From Ustilago trichophora (Eukaryota > Basidiomycota > Ustilaginomycetes > Ustilaginales > Ustilaginaceae): DNA of 64,000 nucleotides. Below are positions 9,024 through 21,745 of this stretch, one piece after another; positions within the stretch are counted from its first letter, which is position 1, and each line of letters begins with the position of its first letter. The stretch is from NCBI GenBank assembly GCA_900323505.1, contig OOIN01000043.1:1116001-1180000 (forward strand). Reading direction: 5' to 3'. A program made the position numbers and the translations under genes. The notes under the pieces were generated by a model. It searched no databases, was not told the DNA's origin, and saw only the letters and a program-made list of their open reading frames with translations.

Positions 9024-10052
9024 ATGAAGCTCACCGCAGCCTTTACCGCCCTCTTGGCCCTCGCCTCTTCGGCAGCTGCCACCCCTCTTGTCAAGCGTCT
9101 CCCCTCTGGTAGTGACCCTGCCCTCGAAACCTCGAAAGCCACCCTCGACGCCGGCCTAACCTGTGCAAACGGCTCCCCCTCCTCCCAGGCCAAACCCATT
9201 CTCCTCGTCCCCGGTACCGGCACCACCGGCGACTCGTTCGACTCGAGCTGGATCCCTCTCTCCTCGATGCTCGGTTACAACCCTTGCTGGGTCTCTCCCC
9301 CTCCCTTCATGCTCAACGACTCGCAGATCAACGCAGAGTACATTGTCAACGCCGTCAACGTCCTCTATGCCGGCAGTGGCTCCACCAAGGTGCCCGTCAT
9401 CACCTGGTCTCAGGGTGGTCTTGCCACTCAGTGGGCACTTACCTTCTTCCCCAGTATCAGGAGCAAGGTCGATCGTCTCATGGCCTTTGCCCCCGATTAC
9501 AAGGGTACCGTAGAGGCTTCTTTCCTCAACGCTGTCGGCGCTTCATCCCAGAGTGTCTGGCAGCAAACCGCTGGTTCGGCCTACACTACCGCCCTCATGA
9601 ACGCTGGTGGTCTCACCCAGATCGTCCCCACTACCAACCTCTACTCGGCCACTGACGAAGTCGTCCAGCCCCAGGTCACCAACTCTCCCCTCGACTCGTC
9701 CTACCTCTTCAACGGCAAAAATATCCAGGTTCAAACCGTTTGCGGACCTCTCTTCCTCCTGGGTCACGCCGGATCGCTCACCTCGCAGTTTTCCTACGTC
9801 GTTGGCAAGTCGGCTCTCGCCTCCGCTTCCGGTCAGGCTCAGAGCCGCGATTACGGAATCACCGATTGCAACCCTCTCCCCGCGAACCCTCTTACCGCTG
9901 AAGAGAAGCTCAAGGCTAGCGGTCTCATCGCCGTCGCAGGAGCAAATCTCCTCGCTGGTCCCAAGCAGGACTGCGAGCCTGACCTCAAGCCTTACGCCAG
10001 GAAGTACGCTATCGGCAAAAAGACTTGCTCCGGCATCAACACCGGCTTTTAG
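9024..10052 (+). CDS. Secreted lipase, Candida antarctica lipase B (CalB) type
   Basis: The 342-aa precursor hydrolyses ester bonds of lipids outside the cell. The ATG at 9024 begins an 18-20 residue signal peptide (MKLTAAFTALLALASSAAA), then a short propeptide ending in the dibasic site LVKR before LPSGSDPA, the same arrangement as CalB. The alpha/beta-hydrolase core shows the oxyanion-hole loop LLVPGTGTTG, the nucleophile in TWSQGG (Ser about residue 129 of the precursor), the acid in LYSATDEVVQPQ, and the histidine in GHAGSLTSQ. All six cysteines of CalB's three disulfides are present, and the MLNDSQ glycosylation sequon is kept. Differences: the helix that acts as CalB's lid (after APDYKGT) is strongly divergent, the residue before the catalytic His is Gly where CalB has Asp, and the loop after the oxyanion hole is one residue shorter. 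Single exon, TATA box upstream. Confidence 0.96.
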   Translation: MKLTAAFTALLALASSAAATPLVKRLPSGSDPALETSKATLDAGLTCANGSPSSQAKPILLVPGTGTTGDSFDSSWIPLSSMLGYNPCWVSPPPFMLNDSQINAEYIVNAVNVLYAGSGSTKVPVITWSQGGLATQWALTFFPSIRSKVDRLMAFAPDYKGTVEASFLNAVGASSQSVWQQTAGSAYTTALMNAGGLTQIVPTTNLYSATDEVVQPQVTNSPLDSSYLFNGKNIQVQTVCGPLFLLGHAGSLTSQFSYVVGKSALASASGQAQSRDYGITDCNPLPANPLTAEEKLKASGLIAVAGANLLAGPKQDCEPDLKPYARKYAIGKKTCSGINTGF

Positions 10053-10793
10053 AGGTTCACTCGTTTCTACTCTCTCTCTCCCTCTCTCTTACACGCTCTC
10101 TCCTACACATTCACACATACTAACTCACCACAAACACACACTCTCTATCACTTTTTCTCGCCCTTTTTATTCGTTCTGATATTTCACTTTCGTTACTTCT
10201 TCCACCCAGATCATCCTCTTATAGGCGGACCTGGTTCACTCTTTGTCCGACACTATTTTGTTGTAATGGAACCCTTTCGCCGGATGGGAATCTTTCGACT
10301 GCCAAATGTATGCACTGTGTGACGGCTGTGCAATGGACTGTCACTTGTTCAACACGGGCTAGCATTCCCTTGCGTTTTTCACACTCATTTTAGCGCTGCT
10401 CCTTGTGCATGCGCTGTAGAATAAAAAGACACTTGTGATTGCCGAACCCAGGCTCCGCCGTAACGGACCGCTCCCATCCATCCCTCAAGCCTCTAAAACG
10501 GCGCAGAGCTGAAATTCAGTCTGAATTTATTCGGGTTTTTTTTTAATTCGATTCTTTGGATATGGTCCCCAACGGCCAACACTCACCCAGTCGTCATTTC
10601 GTTTCATGTCTCGAACGCATTTCGTTCAACAAGCATGAACATTGCTTTTCGTGAATCAAAACAACTCTAGTGGTACAGAACGAGCATAGAAAGACACACG
10701 CTTTGTTGATAGGAAAGCATCCAATTGAGTCACAGACATGGCGACGCGGTCACATTGTCAAACGGATCGACAGGCGATGAGAGAGCTTGCGTT
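10053..10793. other. Intergenic region, convergent 3' ends
   Basis: This 740-bp stretch lies between the 3' ends of the lipase and the amino-acid transporter. It has a CT/CA-rich low-complexity tract at about 10069-10150 directly after the lipase stop and a T-run at about 10536-10545. An open frame on the plus strand at 10725-11048 is the antisense of the transporter's end. No gene is supported. Confidence 0.6.
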
Positions 10794-12401
10794 TTACGAA
10801 GCAGAAACGCACGAGAAGGGGCTACCGACCTTGCCCGAGTTGTACGAGTCGCGAATGGAGACGGCGCTGGCCCAGACACCAGCGACACAGATGACGGCAG
10901 AGATGGCAATGATGGTCAGGGCGATGATGAGGCCACCAATCTTGCGCCACGACTCGACCCATCGACCTTGGTTAAGGTAGAGCCACATGACGGCACTGAG
11001 ACCGGTGAAGAGCGACCAGAAGAGGGCAGCTTCAAGACCGAGGAATGACGAGAAGAAGGGAATCAGCTCGGCGAGGATGAAAGCGAGGACCCAGGTGAGA
11101 GCGTTGATGAGCGTCCAGACGATCCAGCCGAGGGTGGTCGAGTTGTGGATGTGCTGGGGTCGCGAGCGGAAGACAATCATGTAGAGCTGCTTGTTGGCCA
11201 CCTGACCACTCTCGCAACCGGCGATGAGGATGGTAGGCAGAGCAAGACCATAGGCGATTCGGCTCATGGTGTACGACAAGCTGTTGAGACTTGGCGAAGT
11301 GGTGTACTGGCCGAGATTGTTATAGATGACACCACCGACAAGCAGGTAGAGCACGAGCTGGACAGCTACCAGGACAAAGAGACTCTTGCGGAAGTCGGTG
11401 GGCTTGCGCATCTCCGAGATGATGGGCAGGTAACTGGGGATGGCACCAAAGCTGACGAATAGGTTAAGGACGTAGAGGAAGCCAGTAAGGAAGTCGACCT
11501 TGACACCGGGAGCAGGGCCGAATGCGACGACCTTGATGGGAGGAGCATTGGCTGGAGCGTTCTGAGGGCCGGTGACACCACTTGCGATCATGGCAAAGAT
11601 GACTACAACAACGATCGAGGTGAAGGAGACGAAAGCCGAGATCGAGAAGAGCTTATAGGATCGAGGGAGGGTGAATAAGAACGAGATGACGGCAAAGACG
11701 AAAGCAAGTGCGATAGCACACGAGTGCCAGCCAAGGATGTAAAAGGCCTGACCTCCGAGCAAAACGTGGTTGCCTTGGAGAAAGACGGAGAAGATGAGCT
11801 GGGCAGCACCGAGGAATCGTGCACCCCAGGGACCGAACATGAGGAATCCGGCATCCTGAAGATTCTGGACACCAGGGAAGCGCATCTTGAGCTTCCAATA
11901 CTGGTTACCGGTGTAGAAGCAGATGTAAGCGAAGAGGAAGGTGAGCAGCACGAACGGCACGACACCGAGCGAGACGGCTACAAGGGGAATACTGAGGATA
12001 CCGAGTGCGATGGCATATGCGACTTGGTTGAAGAAGGCACCCTTCCAACCGAGCGTCTTGGGGATAGCAGCGTGATCCTGAGCACGTTGCTGTTCCTCCT
12101 GAACCTTGGTAACCTCCTCGATATCGCTGACCTGGACATGTTGGCCCTTTTCGGTGGTCTCGTACATCTGGGCACCACGCTCGCCGAGGAGCTCGAAAAG
12201 GTAGCTGTCTTGCCACGACTTGGCTCTCTCGCCAGAAGGGAAGAGGAAGGAGTTGCCGACGGGGCGAATCGATTCGGCTTTGCGCTCTGGAGAAGGCGAT
12301 TCGCTCCTTCGAGAAGGATTATGTTCGCGTGCAGCAGCGCTGGTGGTGGTGATGCTGTCGCTGCTCAGACGAGCGGGAGTCTCTTGATTTGATGAAGCCA
12401 T
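10794..12401 (-). CDS. Amino-acid transporter, AAAP family (Aa_trans), Mtr-like
   Basis: The 535-aa integral membrane protein begins with a hydrophilic Ser/Pro/Arg-rich cytosolic tail of about 125 residues containing SDIEEVTKVQEEQQRAQDHA, and then about eleven hydrophobic segments, the first being GAFFNQVAYAIALGILSIPL. The Gly/Pro-rich first helix, the NHVLLGGQAFYILGWHSC segment and the conserved GQYTTSPSLNSLSY loop resemble the fungal neutral amino-acid permease Mtr of Neurospora and relatives. The family imports neutral or aromatic amino acids with protons; the exact substrate cannot be read from sequence. The ATG (complement 12399-12401) is the first in frame. No introns. The minus-strand gene is convergent with the lipase and has a gene-free upstream region of 3.5 kb. 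Confidence 0.9.
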   Translation of the reverse strand: MASSNQETPARLSSDSITTTSAAAREHNPSRRSESPSPERKAESIRPVGNSFLFPSGERAKSWQDSYLFELLGERGAQMYETTEKGQHVQVSDIEEVTKVQEEQQRAQDHAAIPKTLGWKGAFFNQVAYAIALGILSIPLVAVSLGVVPFVLLTFLFAYICFYTGNQYWKLKMRFPGVQNLQDAGFLMFGPWGARFLGAAQLIFSVFLQGNHVLLGGQAFYILGWHSCAIALAFVFAVISFLFTLPRSYKLFSISAFVSFTSIVVVVIFAMIASGVTGPQNAPANAPPIKVVAFGPAPGVKVDFLTGFLYVLNLFVSFGAIPSYLPIISEMRKPTDFRKSLFVLVAVQLVLYLLVGGVIYNNLGQYTTSPSLNSLSYTMSRIAYGLALPTILIAGCESGQVANKQLYMIVFRSRPQHIHNSTTLGWIVWTLINALTWVLAFILAELIPFFSSFLGLEAALFWSLFTGLSAVMWLYLNQGRWVESWRKIGGLIIALTIIAISAVICVAGVWASAVSIRDSYNSGKVGSPFSCVSAS

Positions 12402-14587
12402 TTTTGTATGAAAAGCGGATGGCCTTGGAAAGGACTTGCTTGTGTAATGGAAGTCCGAAGTGTGGGTCTACGCAAAAGCTAAGAAGAAGAAGATGAAGCG
12501 TTCTCCGATAGAGTGGCAATAGGCGTGTGAGCGTTGTCGAAGCTTAGATTCAACGCTTAAGTCTACGGATCGAAACAGAGCGGAACAGCCAAAGAAATTG
12601 CAATGATTTATCGGTCAAAGCAACCGCACGTGGAGATGACGATCTTGCTCTTATGAAGGTGGACGGAGCACTGTGTAAGCAAGTGGCTTAATCGGTGTAC
12701 GCCGGTATCAAGGGATACGCGACGGAGATAGTGAGGATGTGCTGCCGAGAGGAGGGCAGACAGGGCGATGTGATGGTGTGGTGGTGAGAAGGGAAACTGT
12801 TCGAGCGACAATGTCAAGGTTGTTGGGGAGGCAGGGGAAAGGGAAGGAGCAGCATACAGGTGGCCACGGCAAAGCGGAAGTGCCGATTCACGGGGCGGGG
12901 ACCATCAAAAAGCGCAAAGCCACAAAAGTGCTCGTCCTGAGAGCAGGATCTCTTCCCATTCTTCTGCGCCGCACAGACGAGAGGTATTGTACGGAGAACA
13001 CACAGAGCCACCCCCATCGAGAGACGGCAGCCGAGTACAGCACAGAAAAAGGAGTCGCGAGACACGACGTCGAGCCATGCTACGTAAAAAGTCTTGCGTG
13101 GCAAAAGGGTCCGTCCTTTCTTCGCACCAGAGTCAAGTTCATCCACCTCGTTGCTATGGGGTTCAAGTTCAACCCACTTTGCCATGTCCAAGTGCTCGCG
13201 CTAGGTCAGTGGTGAATAGGAGAGTGTCAAAGCCTTGAATTCTGCATGGCAATTTCATTGGCCTCCGAAGCAGTTCCGGTCCCCCCCTTCCCTCCGTGTT
13301 TGCACCTTTCGCCTCTGCGCTTCGGTTCTTCCGTCTACGCTTTTGTTATGCGATGCTGAACGGAACTGTTCTGGTCATGTGAGCCCCACATGAAGCCGGA
13401 CGCTGCCACCCACCCTCAACCCAAGCTTGCACTCCTCTCTTGAAGCTTTTCCTGCCTTTGTAGGTGACCCACTCCATCCGACCAGGACCGGCCTTGCACG
13501 CACACACTGACAGGATTTACATACATGGTCCCACTTGCTTTCGATTGGAAAGGGAAGACTCAGTGCGACTGCGACTGCATTCCGAAGTCGAATCGAAATG
13601 GCCTTACGACGAGCTTCCCTTTTTTTTTATTTTCAGAAAAGAATAAAATAAAAAAAATCTGAATATTCTGACATACAGCAGCTTCGGGAAATTTTCTAGC
13701 TGTGGATTGAGCCTCGGCAATTCCGCGAGGTGCGAAATGCTTCAAGCAACGTCACCTGTTCCGTTGTCGACCTCGTCTAGAGCGCTCGCGCGTATCGTCA
13801 CTCAAAAAGAGGCTAAACCTGGCAGAAGCAATTTTCGTCATGCAGCTTGCACATCCGGCTCTCAGTCCACAAGCTCGTTCCTCAAAAACAAACCCACTTT
13901 GACTCCACTCTTCTTGCTCATGTACGCCTTGTTGTCCGTTTATTTGAAAGGAAAGCAAAAGGGTACGCTGGCTTGAGAATAACCCATCCGTTGTCTTTCT
14001 CAGTTGTTGGAAACTTTGTGGTGGGACGAGCCTTTTGATGAGCAGTCGGCTTGCAAAGTTTTTATTTTCTAAAATAAATAAATAAAAAAGGTTGATGCAA
14101 GGTTAGGGATGTCAAAGGGCGACGCTTACGTCGTTGCCATTGGTTGGTTGGTACAGGATGGCGGGCCGACTCCTGGTTTTATGCAACCTCAATCCGCGTC
14201 GTTTTCATCAGTTCATGTGGTGGGGAATCGTGATTGGATGCTCGTCTCAGTGACTCGAACTCTGCCTCCTTCACTGTGGCCCATTGGCGGCGTCGATCAA
14301 GAATCTGGCTTGAAGGCTTTGTCTGATCCCGCAGCCACATGGCTTCTCATCACTCTATCAAAGTCCTATCTCCGATACTGAGGAAAGAGACGAACAAGCT
14401 CAAAAAGCGAAAAGAAAGAAAAAGGTTGGAAAGCTTTTGCAAGTGGACGGCTCGGGAAGAGCGATGTCGGCGGGCGGCAACTTGAGCGGCTTGGGCTTTT
14501 GGGTTAAGATCGGAAAATTTTCTCTTCTGGTCCGCTGACTTTGCCAAGAAAGTTGCTCGAATTTGGACAGGCGGAAGCTGAAACTGG

Positions 14588-14626
<39 letters not shown>

Positions 14627-15912
14627 AATCAGTCTTGCCGCCTGTCGATCCCCTCATCCCTGCTTTTTTCTTTTTCTTTTTCGGAATCAAATCCGACAAG
14701 GGCAGAGGTTGAAGTCCAAAAGCAAAGAACTTTAGAGAGCGACTGGCACGATCATCTCATCAGCTTTGCATCCGTCCATTCTGCAGCCAAGCTTTTCTGA
14801 ACAGCCCGTTGCTCTCACTCTCGGGGCTCTCGCCGGATCGATATGGCTCTATAGGATCGGCAACTCTACCCCGATTTAGACAACGAAGAACTGATGAGAG
14901 ATGCGCATCCGTTTTGACAATGTTACTGCGGCAGCTCGTAAAAGGGATGGCACACATCTCTAGGGCAACACCATCGCTATCGTATCTACCCCGCAGTGGG
15001 GTAGATATGGTATAAGTTCCAACCGTCAATCCGACAGCTCAACATGCATGGCATCTGCATTCCATGTGTGGGGTACGATAACGTTCAACGTGGACACAGC
15101 ATCCAAACAGCGGGATCCAAGGTGTGAGCAAGTTTTCCAAAGGGATCGTCTGAGCCGAATCCCAAGGAAGTGTTGGTGTCTGAGGCCGTTTAGTCCGTCG
15201 CCAAGTTGGACCGATTTGGAGGTCACACCCGATCTCTATGCCAATGCAAGAATCCCGATGGCTCCGTCGGTTCGATCCAATTTGCCAATCCCCGTCGAAT
15301 CCGACTGAACCGATGCAAACCTCGCGACACACCCACAAAGCCGAACCTGCAAACACCTCGTTGACCATTCTGATCGCTCATCCCGGTCAACCGCCGACCA
15401 ATCCCATCCCATCGCTGTCACTTCATCTCGATCGTCAACCGCATATGACGTATTATATACATGTCAAACGTGGACGTGGGGGTGGCGCTAACAAGTTTGA
15501 TGATACCCCGCACCATGTGCGACGGATCAGAAGAATGTAGAAGGAAATCCGGGGTGCAGAGAGAATGTAGAACGCCTCTTGCTGCACTGGTGTTTGGCCC
15601 CGCATCGATTACAGTATCGAGCCTTTGTTCAATCTCAAGCCGAGTGAATCTTTGAAAAGGGCAAGCACGGCTATTGCCGGCGCTTGCGTTTTGGGTCGCA
15701 AGGTTCGTGTCTGAAAGGAGCACGCCCTTCTTCAGTCCTACCGCCGTTTAAGGAGTGTTGCTATCATGTTCTGTTACTGTCAAGCTCAGAAATATGTTCA
15801 TCCAAGAGGAATCTCGCCACAACTAGCCCTATCGACTGGAAGACAGTCAGGCAAAAGGTTTCAAGAATTGTGTGCATTGGGATTTCCTGCTCACGAGAGC
15901 TGATCCAGCGCT
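12402..15912. other. Gene-poor 3.5 kb intergenic region
   Basis: No open frame here has a recognisable domain, signal peptide or the C-ending codon bias of neighbouring genes; the longest (about 158 codons at 12739-13215 plus, 125 codons at 12814-13191 minus) overlap each other and look random. Visible structure: AT-rich islands at 13619-13660 and 14058-14092, a 36-nt poly(A) run at 14588-14623, and a short inverted repeat (CTACCCC / GGGGTAG, 5-nt loop) at 14986-15004. It separates the start of the transporter gene from the 3' end of the F-box gene. An unrecognised non-coding RNA cannot be excluded. Confidence 0.5.
14588..14623. repeat. 36-nt poly(A) run
   Basis: An uninterrupted A36 homopolymer sits in the gene-poor stretch. 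Its exact length may be uncertain for sequencing reasons. It is not preceded by a recognisable retroelement body. Confidence 0.9.
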
Positions 15913-18288
15913 TCACACGCCAATTAGTCTCTTCGCAACCGAAATCTTATACATAGGCTGCCACCAAAGCTGAATCTCATCGATCGACGAGATGCAAGCT
16001 AGCGCAGTCGCCCATCCGGCGTCTACAAATCCCTCTTCTGCCACACGACCATGTGCGGGTAGCACCAGACCCGGCGACCTCTCATCTTGACTTGTAACAG
16101 CGTGATTCGGGCGCAATGGCCATGGCGTATGTTTGAGGTATCCTTCGGGAGGTGGACGCCAGGCTACAGCGCTTCTGCCTGGATCGTCAATGAAAGCACG
16201 CCAAGTGACTTGTCCACGAGGGATGTTTGGATCGCCTAGCACCTTGACCGCTTCGAGCACTCGCGCCCCGACGCGAGCTGCACTGTGCCGATTGATCCGC
16301 GTCTGCTCGTACATGTAAGAATTCGAGAGAAGAGGTTCGGCGGGCCAAGCAGGTAGGCGATCGTCCGGTTCGAAATCGAGTGAGGTGAGCTCGCGTGCTC
16401 GAACGTAGACTAGCTCGATGCCGTGCGGCCCATATGTCATGCTATAGAGTCCTTCGATGGCGTCCCAATCAAAGTCGACGTGTGCCGGGTCGTGTTGCGG
16501 TGGCGGTGTGAGATGCTGATACCTGACCGGGGCAGTGGAGGCTGATGCTCTCGTAGAACTGACGATGTCGGGTGCAAAGGAGGCGAGCGAAGCCGATGCA
16601 GCAGTCTCGGCTTCAATTGGTGACCGCTTCAGCATAGGCTTGCTCAGTCGAGACTCGCGGTCTGGGTTGCGAATGGGAAAGAAGCGTGGACCCGACTCAA
16701 GAGCATACAAGTGGATAGACCAACGTCGATAAGGCGGCGGTGGGCTCATGGTAAGCGAATCGATTTTCAACCTTTCGCCTTCGATGAGCCATCGACGATC
16801 CGCCGACATGGCTTCCCAAATGTCCGACATTCCTATCTGAACCTTGCCAAGGCGGCTCCAAGGCGGCGAACGGATCGCAGGAAGCAATGCAGGTGGGGGG
16901 AAGATGATGGGCGGCACCGGCGTGGCGATGGTAGGAGGATTTGCATATACAGCATTGCGCTGATCTGCATCGATATATGGCTGCCATGGAGGCAATGACA
17001 CCTGAACACTTGCATCGTCTTCGCCGACACGCGTCGACACGGCGCTGGACTGGGGAGATTCACGATGCTGACGGTCGCCAATCGTGTGTCGATCCGGTCC
17101 CATGATGAGACGCCGCAGATTTGTATGGGCGAGCTCGTCTTCTTCCAAGTCAAAGCCAAAGTTGAAGAATGCAGGCGCTTCGGCAGCTCGTCGGAGAATT
17201 CGGTCAATCTGCTCAGCGTCATCCTCGAAGAGCTCAAGCTCCTCGTTTTCGTCATCCATGGCGTCAGTTCTGCGAGCAGACCTCACACCCCGTTCCGATC
17301 CATCTTGTGGTCCAAGGCTGCGCAGCCACGACGGGCTCGAGATGTGCGCTCGTATGTCGCTCGCTTCGTTTGCTTTGGTATCCTTTATCGCCGTCTCTGG
17401 CATGGTCGAGGTTGAAGAAGCGTCGGATGGCACCGGCAGACCGCGCTGAACGTCATCCCAGCTAAAGTGCCATAGGTCTTCGGTGCGGATGCCGGGCTCG
17501 AGCAAGTCGGTACTGATCTGAGTCAAGCTGCGTCGAAGAATGGTGCCTTGACCGATCATCGCTGAATTGCTGGGCATGGGAAATCCGGTGACTTCGGACC
17601 ATCGCTCCATGTCTCTATCAAGGCCTCGAAGACGATTTGTCGGGTAGATACTCTGGCAGACGAGAGAGGGCGATCTACGCTTCACGTAGGCATTTTCATG
17701 GGCTGGTGTGTCGCGTGAGGAAGATTCTGCGTCGGGTGAGGCCGTTTCATGCTCGACGTCGTAACTGAAGTCCAAGTCCAGCACGATCCGGACCACCATG
17801 CCGTAAAAGGGGACATCTGATGCCCACCAGCCCAAGAGCGGTTCTGCCTTCCTGACAAAGCGGATGTAGACATCATACAAGGATGTGGCGCCATTAAAGA
17901 GGCTCAAATCGAGCTCTTGATGAACTGTTGGCGCGCCGTCGACCGCTGAAGGTTGCGTATCATCTTGGAGATACTCGTTCAGAGTAGGCCAGGAAGAAGG
18001 ATGGACAACATCGGCCTGTAGACCGAAGGCGGGATGCCATAGAGAGAGTGTTGACTCGAGCGGATGGATGTTGAGCGCACGCACGGGCGGGGATAATGAG
18101 TGAACGGCACGCGCGATGAAAGGTTTCCAGAGCAAATCTTGCAGAGCGACGTGACGAATCCGTGTGCTGGTAGCAGCAGTCAGGGCTAGAGACGCGGCAT
18201 CGAGATAGCTGAGGATGTCGAGGAGCACTTCGTGTGGCAATTGCTCCATGGAGCAGGGTGGATGTGATGCGGCGTCTTGTTCCATCAT
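15913..18288 (-). CDS. F-box protein with FBXO31-like substrate-recognition domain
   Basis: The 791-aa frame starts MMEQDA with two consecutive ATGs. Residues about 13-55 (MEQLPHEVLLDILSYLDAAS then LLWKPFI) form an F-box, which docks to Skp1 in SCF ubiquitin ligases. The C-terminal third, from about residue 605, contains GLYSMTYGPHGIELVYVRA, KVLGDPNIPRGQVTW and GRVAEEGF. This is the same order of motifs as the substrate domain of animal FBXO31 (a GTYGxHGxE motif, then KITGDPNIPAGQ, then a final G-x-G-F-like segment). The intervening 250 residues are acidic and Ser-rich (MDDENEELELFEDDAEQ). Human FBXO31 targets cyclin D1 and, as recently reported, proteins ending in a C-terminal amide; whether the fungal protein shares this is inference. 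No introns are needed. The domain assignment rests on motif reading only. Confidence 0.8.
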   Translation of the reverse strand: MMEQDAASHPPCSMEQLPHEVLLDILSYLDAASLALTAATSTRIRHVALQDLLWKPFIARAVHSLSPPVRALNIHPLESTLSLWHPAFGLQADVVHPSSWPTLNEYLQDDTQPSAVDGAPTVHQELDLSLFNGATSLYDVYIRFVRKAEPLLGWWASDVPFYGMVVRIVLDLDFSYDVEHETASPDAESSSRDTPAHENAYVKRRSPSLVCQSIYPTNRLRGLDRDMERWSEVTGFPMPSNSAMIGQGTILRRSLTQISTDLLEPGIRTEDLWHFSWDDVQRGLPVPSDASSTSTMPETAIKDTKANEASDIRAHISSPSWLRSLGPQDGSERGVRSARRTDAMDDENEELELFEDDAEQIDRILRRAAEAPAFFNFGFDLEEDELAHTNLRRLIMGPDRHTIGDRQHRESPQSSAVSTRVGEDDASVQVSLPPWQPYIDADQRNAVYANPPTIATPVPPIIFPPPALLPAIRSPPWSRLGKVQIGMSDIWEAMSADRRWLIEGERLKIDSLTMSPPPPYRRWSIHLYALESGPRFFPIRNPDRESRLSKPMLKRSPIEAETAASASLASFAPDIVSSTRASASTAPVRYQHLTPPPQHDPAHVDFDWDAIEGLYSMTYGPHGIELVYVRARELTSLDFEPDDRLPAWPAEPLLSNSYMYEQTRINRHSAARVGARVLEAVKVLGDPNIPRGQVTWRAFIDDPGRSAVAWRPPPEGYLKHTPWPLRPNHAVTSQDERSPGLVLPAHGRVAEEGFVDAGWATALACISSIDEIQLWWQPMYKISVAKRLIGV

Positions 18289-19736
18289 GCCCGTTGAGAG
18301 GCGATGCTTGAGCTAGCCGTTCTGAATGAGAGATGCTTCATTCGATGGGCGTCGCGACGAGTGTGATCCTGTCGAGATGGTTGGATGGAGATCTTCACTG
18401 CATCGACGTTTGAGCTTCTAGCCAACACAGGGCTTGAGAAGCAGCAGCAGCAGCAGCAGCGGCAGTCTCGACGTTCTGATCGAGGACGCGATTGCGATAC
18501 TGAACGCTCAGTTCCTCATGAGTGGTTGTGAGAGGCTGTGTTGGCGCGGCCGCTCTGGTTGTCGGGCGATCCGTCAGTTTGATAGTTGGATGTGGTAGTC
18601 TTGTTGTAGGCGTATCGGTTCAGGCGAGATTGAGGCAAGAGCCTAGGTGGATGGACGAGTTCGTTCACGGTCGAGCAACCGCACTACATTGTTCTGTACA
18701 TGTACGCTCGCTGCACTTTACCGTACCTTTTGCCCTGTGACAGCTGAATCAAGCTTTGACAACGGAATCACCGAAGCCAGCGAACCTAAGAGCCAAAATC
18801 TGCCATGACATGCACAACCCTGACCCTATGCGGCGTGAAAAAGTGCCTAAAATATGCGGGGCTCACGATGTGGAGTATCTCCTTTCTCGTCTTCGCCTGT
18901 TATGTTGGCTTTTTTTTGCTGCTTGACGTGCGTCGCCGAATTTGGACCTGCAAGAAGCCGATCTGATGATGTGATACAGCAGCAGTAACAAACTCGTCGT
19001 GATGTATCGGGATCTGTTCTGCCGATACGGTACAAGCAAGATTGCAAAGACCCTGACATCCTGACAACGACGGAGCAGAGAGGTAAGAGGAAAAGGGGGT
19101 GAGTTTAGTCGGATGTCTCCGTTCGGGGTGCGGTAAGCACACACACGCACAGCACAGCTACTTTGGCTGGCTGGGGCTCTGGCTGGCTGGCCGCTGCTTT
19201 TTTTTCGGATTCGGATTCGACGGCCATTCGTCCACGCGGGAATTGACGGCAGAAGAGTCGAAAACAATTTTCGCTTTTACATAAAAAATGTTGGGAAATC
19301 ATTTTCATCAGTATCGCGCTGTGCTGCCTTGAACTTTCTGATCTCGTCCAAAATTCTGCGCCCTGAAGAGGAGACAGTTGGGGGAAGAGATGCCTGGCTC
19401 GTCCATCACGCGCCTCAGTCAGGAAGACACGCAAGGAAAAAGGAAATCGATTTTCTACACATCACGAACCACCTTTGTTCAGTCCAGCGCGCGATTTCGG
19501 AAAATCGGGCAAGGCTCAGCAGCAGCATCAGCAACAGCAGCAACAGCAGCTCAGTCAATTTGGGCCAGAAAAAAAGGGCCAGCCGTGCCACTTTGGAACG
19601 ATCCGAGCTCTGGTCGCAACATCTTCTTCAAACAATTGGCCGACGTTTGTATACCGTAACTCGACTCTACCATCATCTTTCATCCCTCTCTCCCAGTCCA
19701 TCGCTCGGAGATCCCGCCATCCTCGTACAGCTCACA
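18289..19736. other. Divergent intergenic region, F-box gene to LPD1
   Basis: About 1.45 kb holding a CAG/CAGCGG trinucleotide tract at about 18441-18464 in the F-box gene's upstream side, and a CAG/CAA-rich tract at about 19517-19553 in the LPD1 leader. Open frames through these tracts (for example 19329-20084) are translations of leader and intron sequence and are not supported. Confidence 0.55.

Positions 19737-21745
<2,009 letters not shown>

Noticed and set aside
12739..13215. 158-codon plus-strand frame in the gene-poor region
   Set aside because: No recognisable domain and composition unlike local genes; an equally long frame exists on the other strand over the same bases.
14986..15004. 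Small inverted repeat as a terminator or RNA gene
   Set aside because: A 7-bp stem alone is expected by chance, and rho-independent terminators do not apply to a fungal genome.
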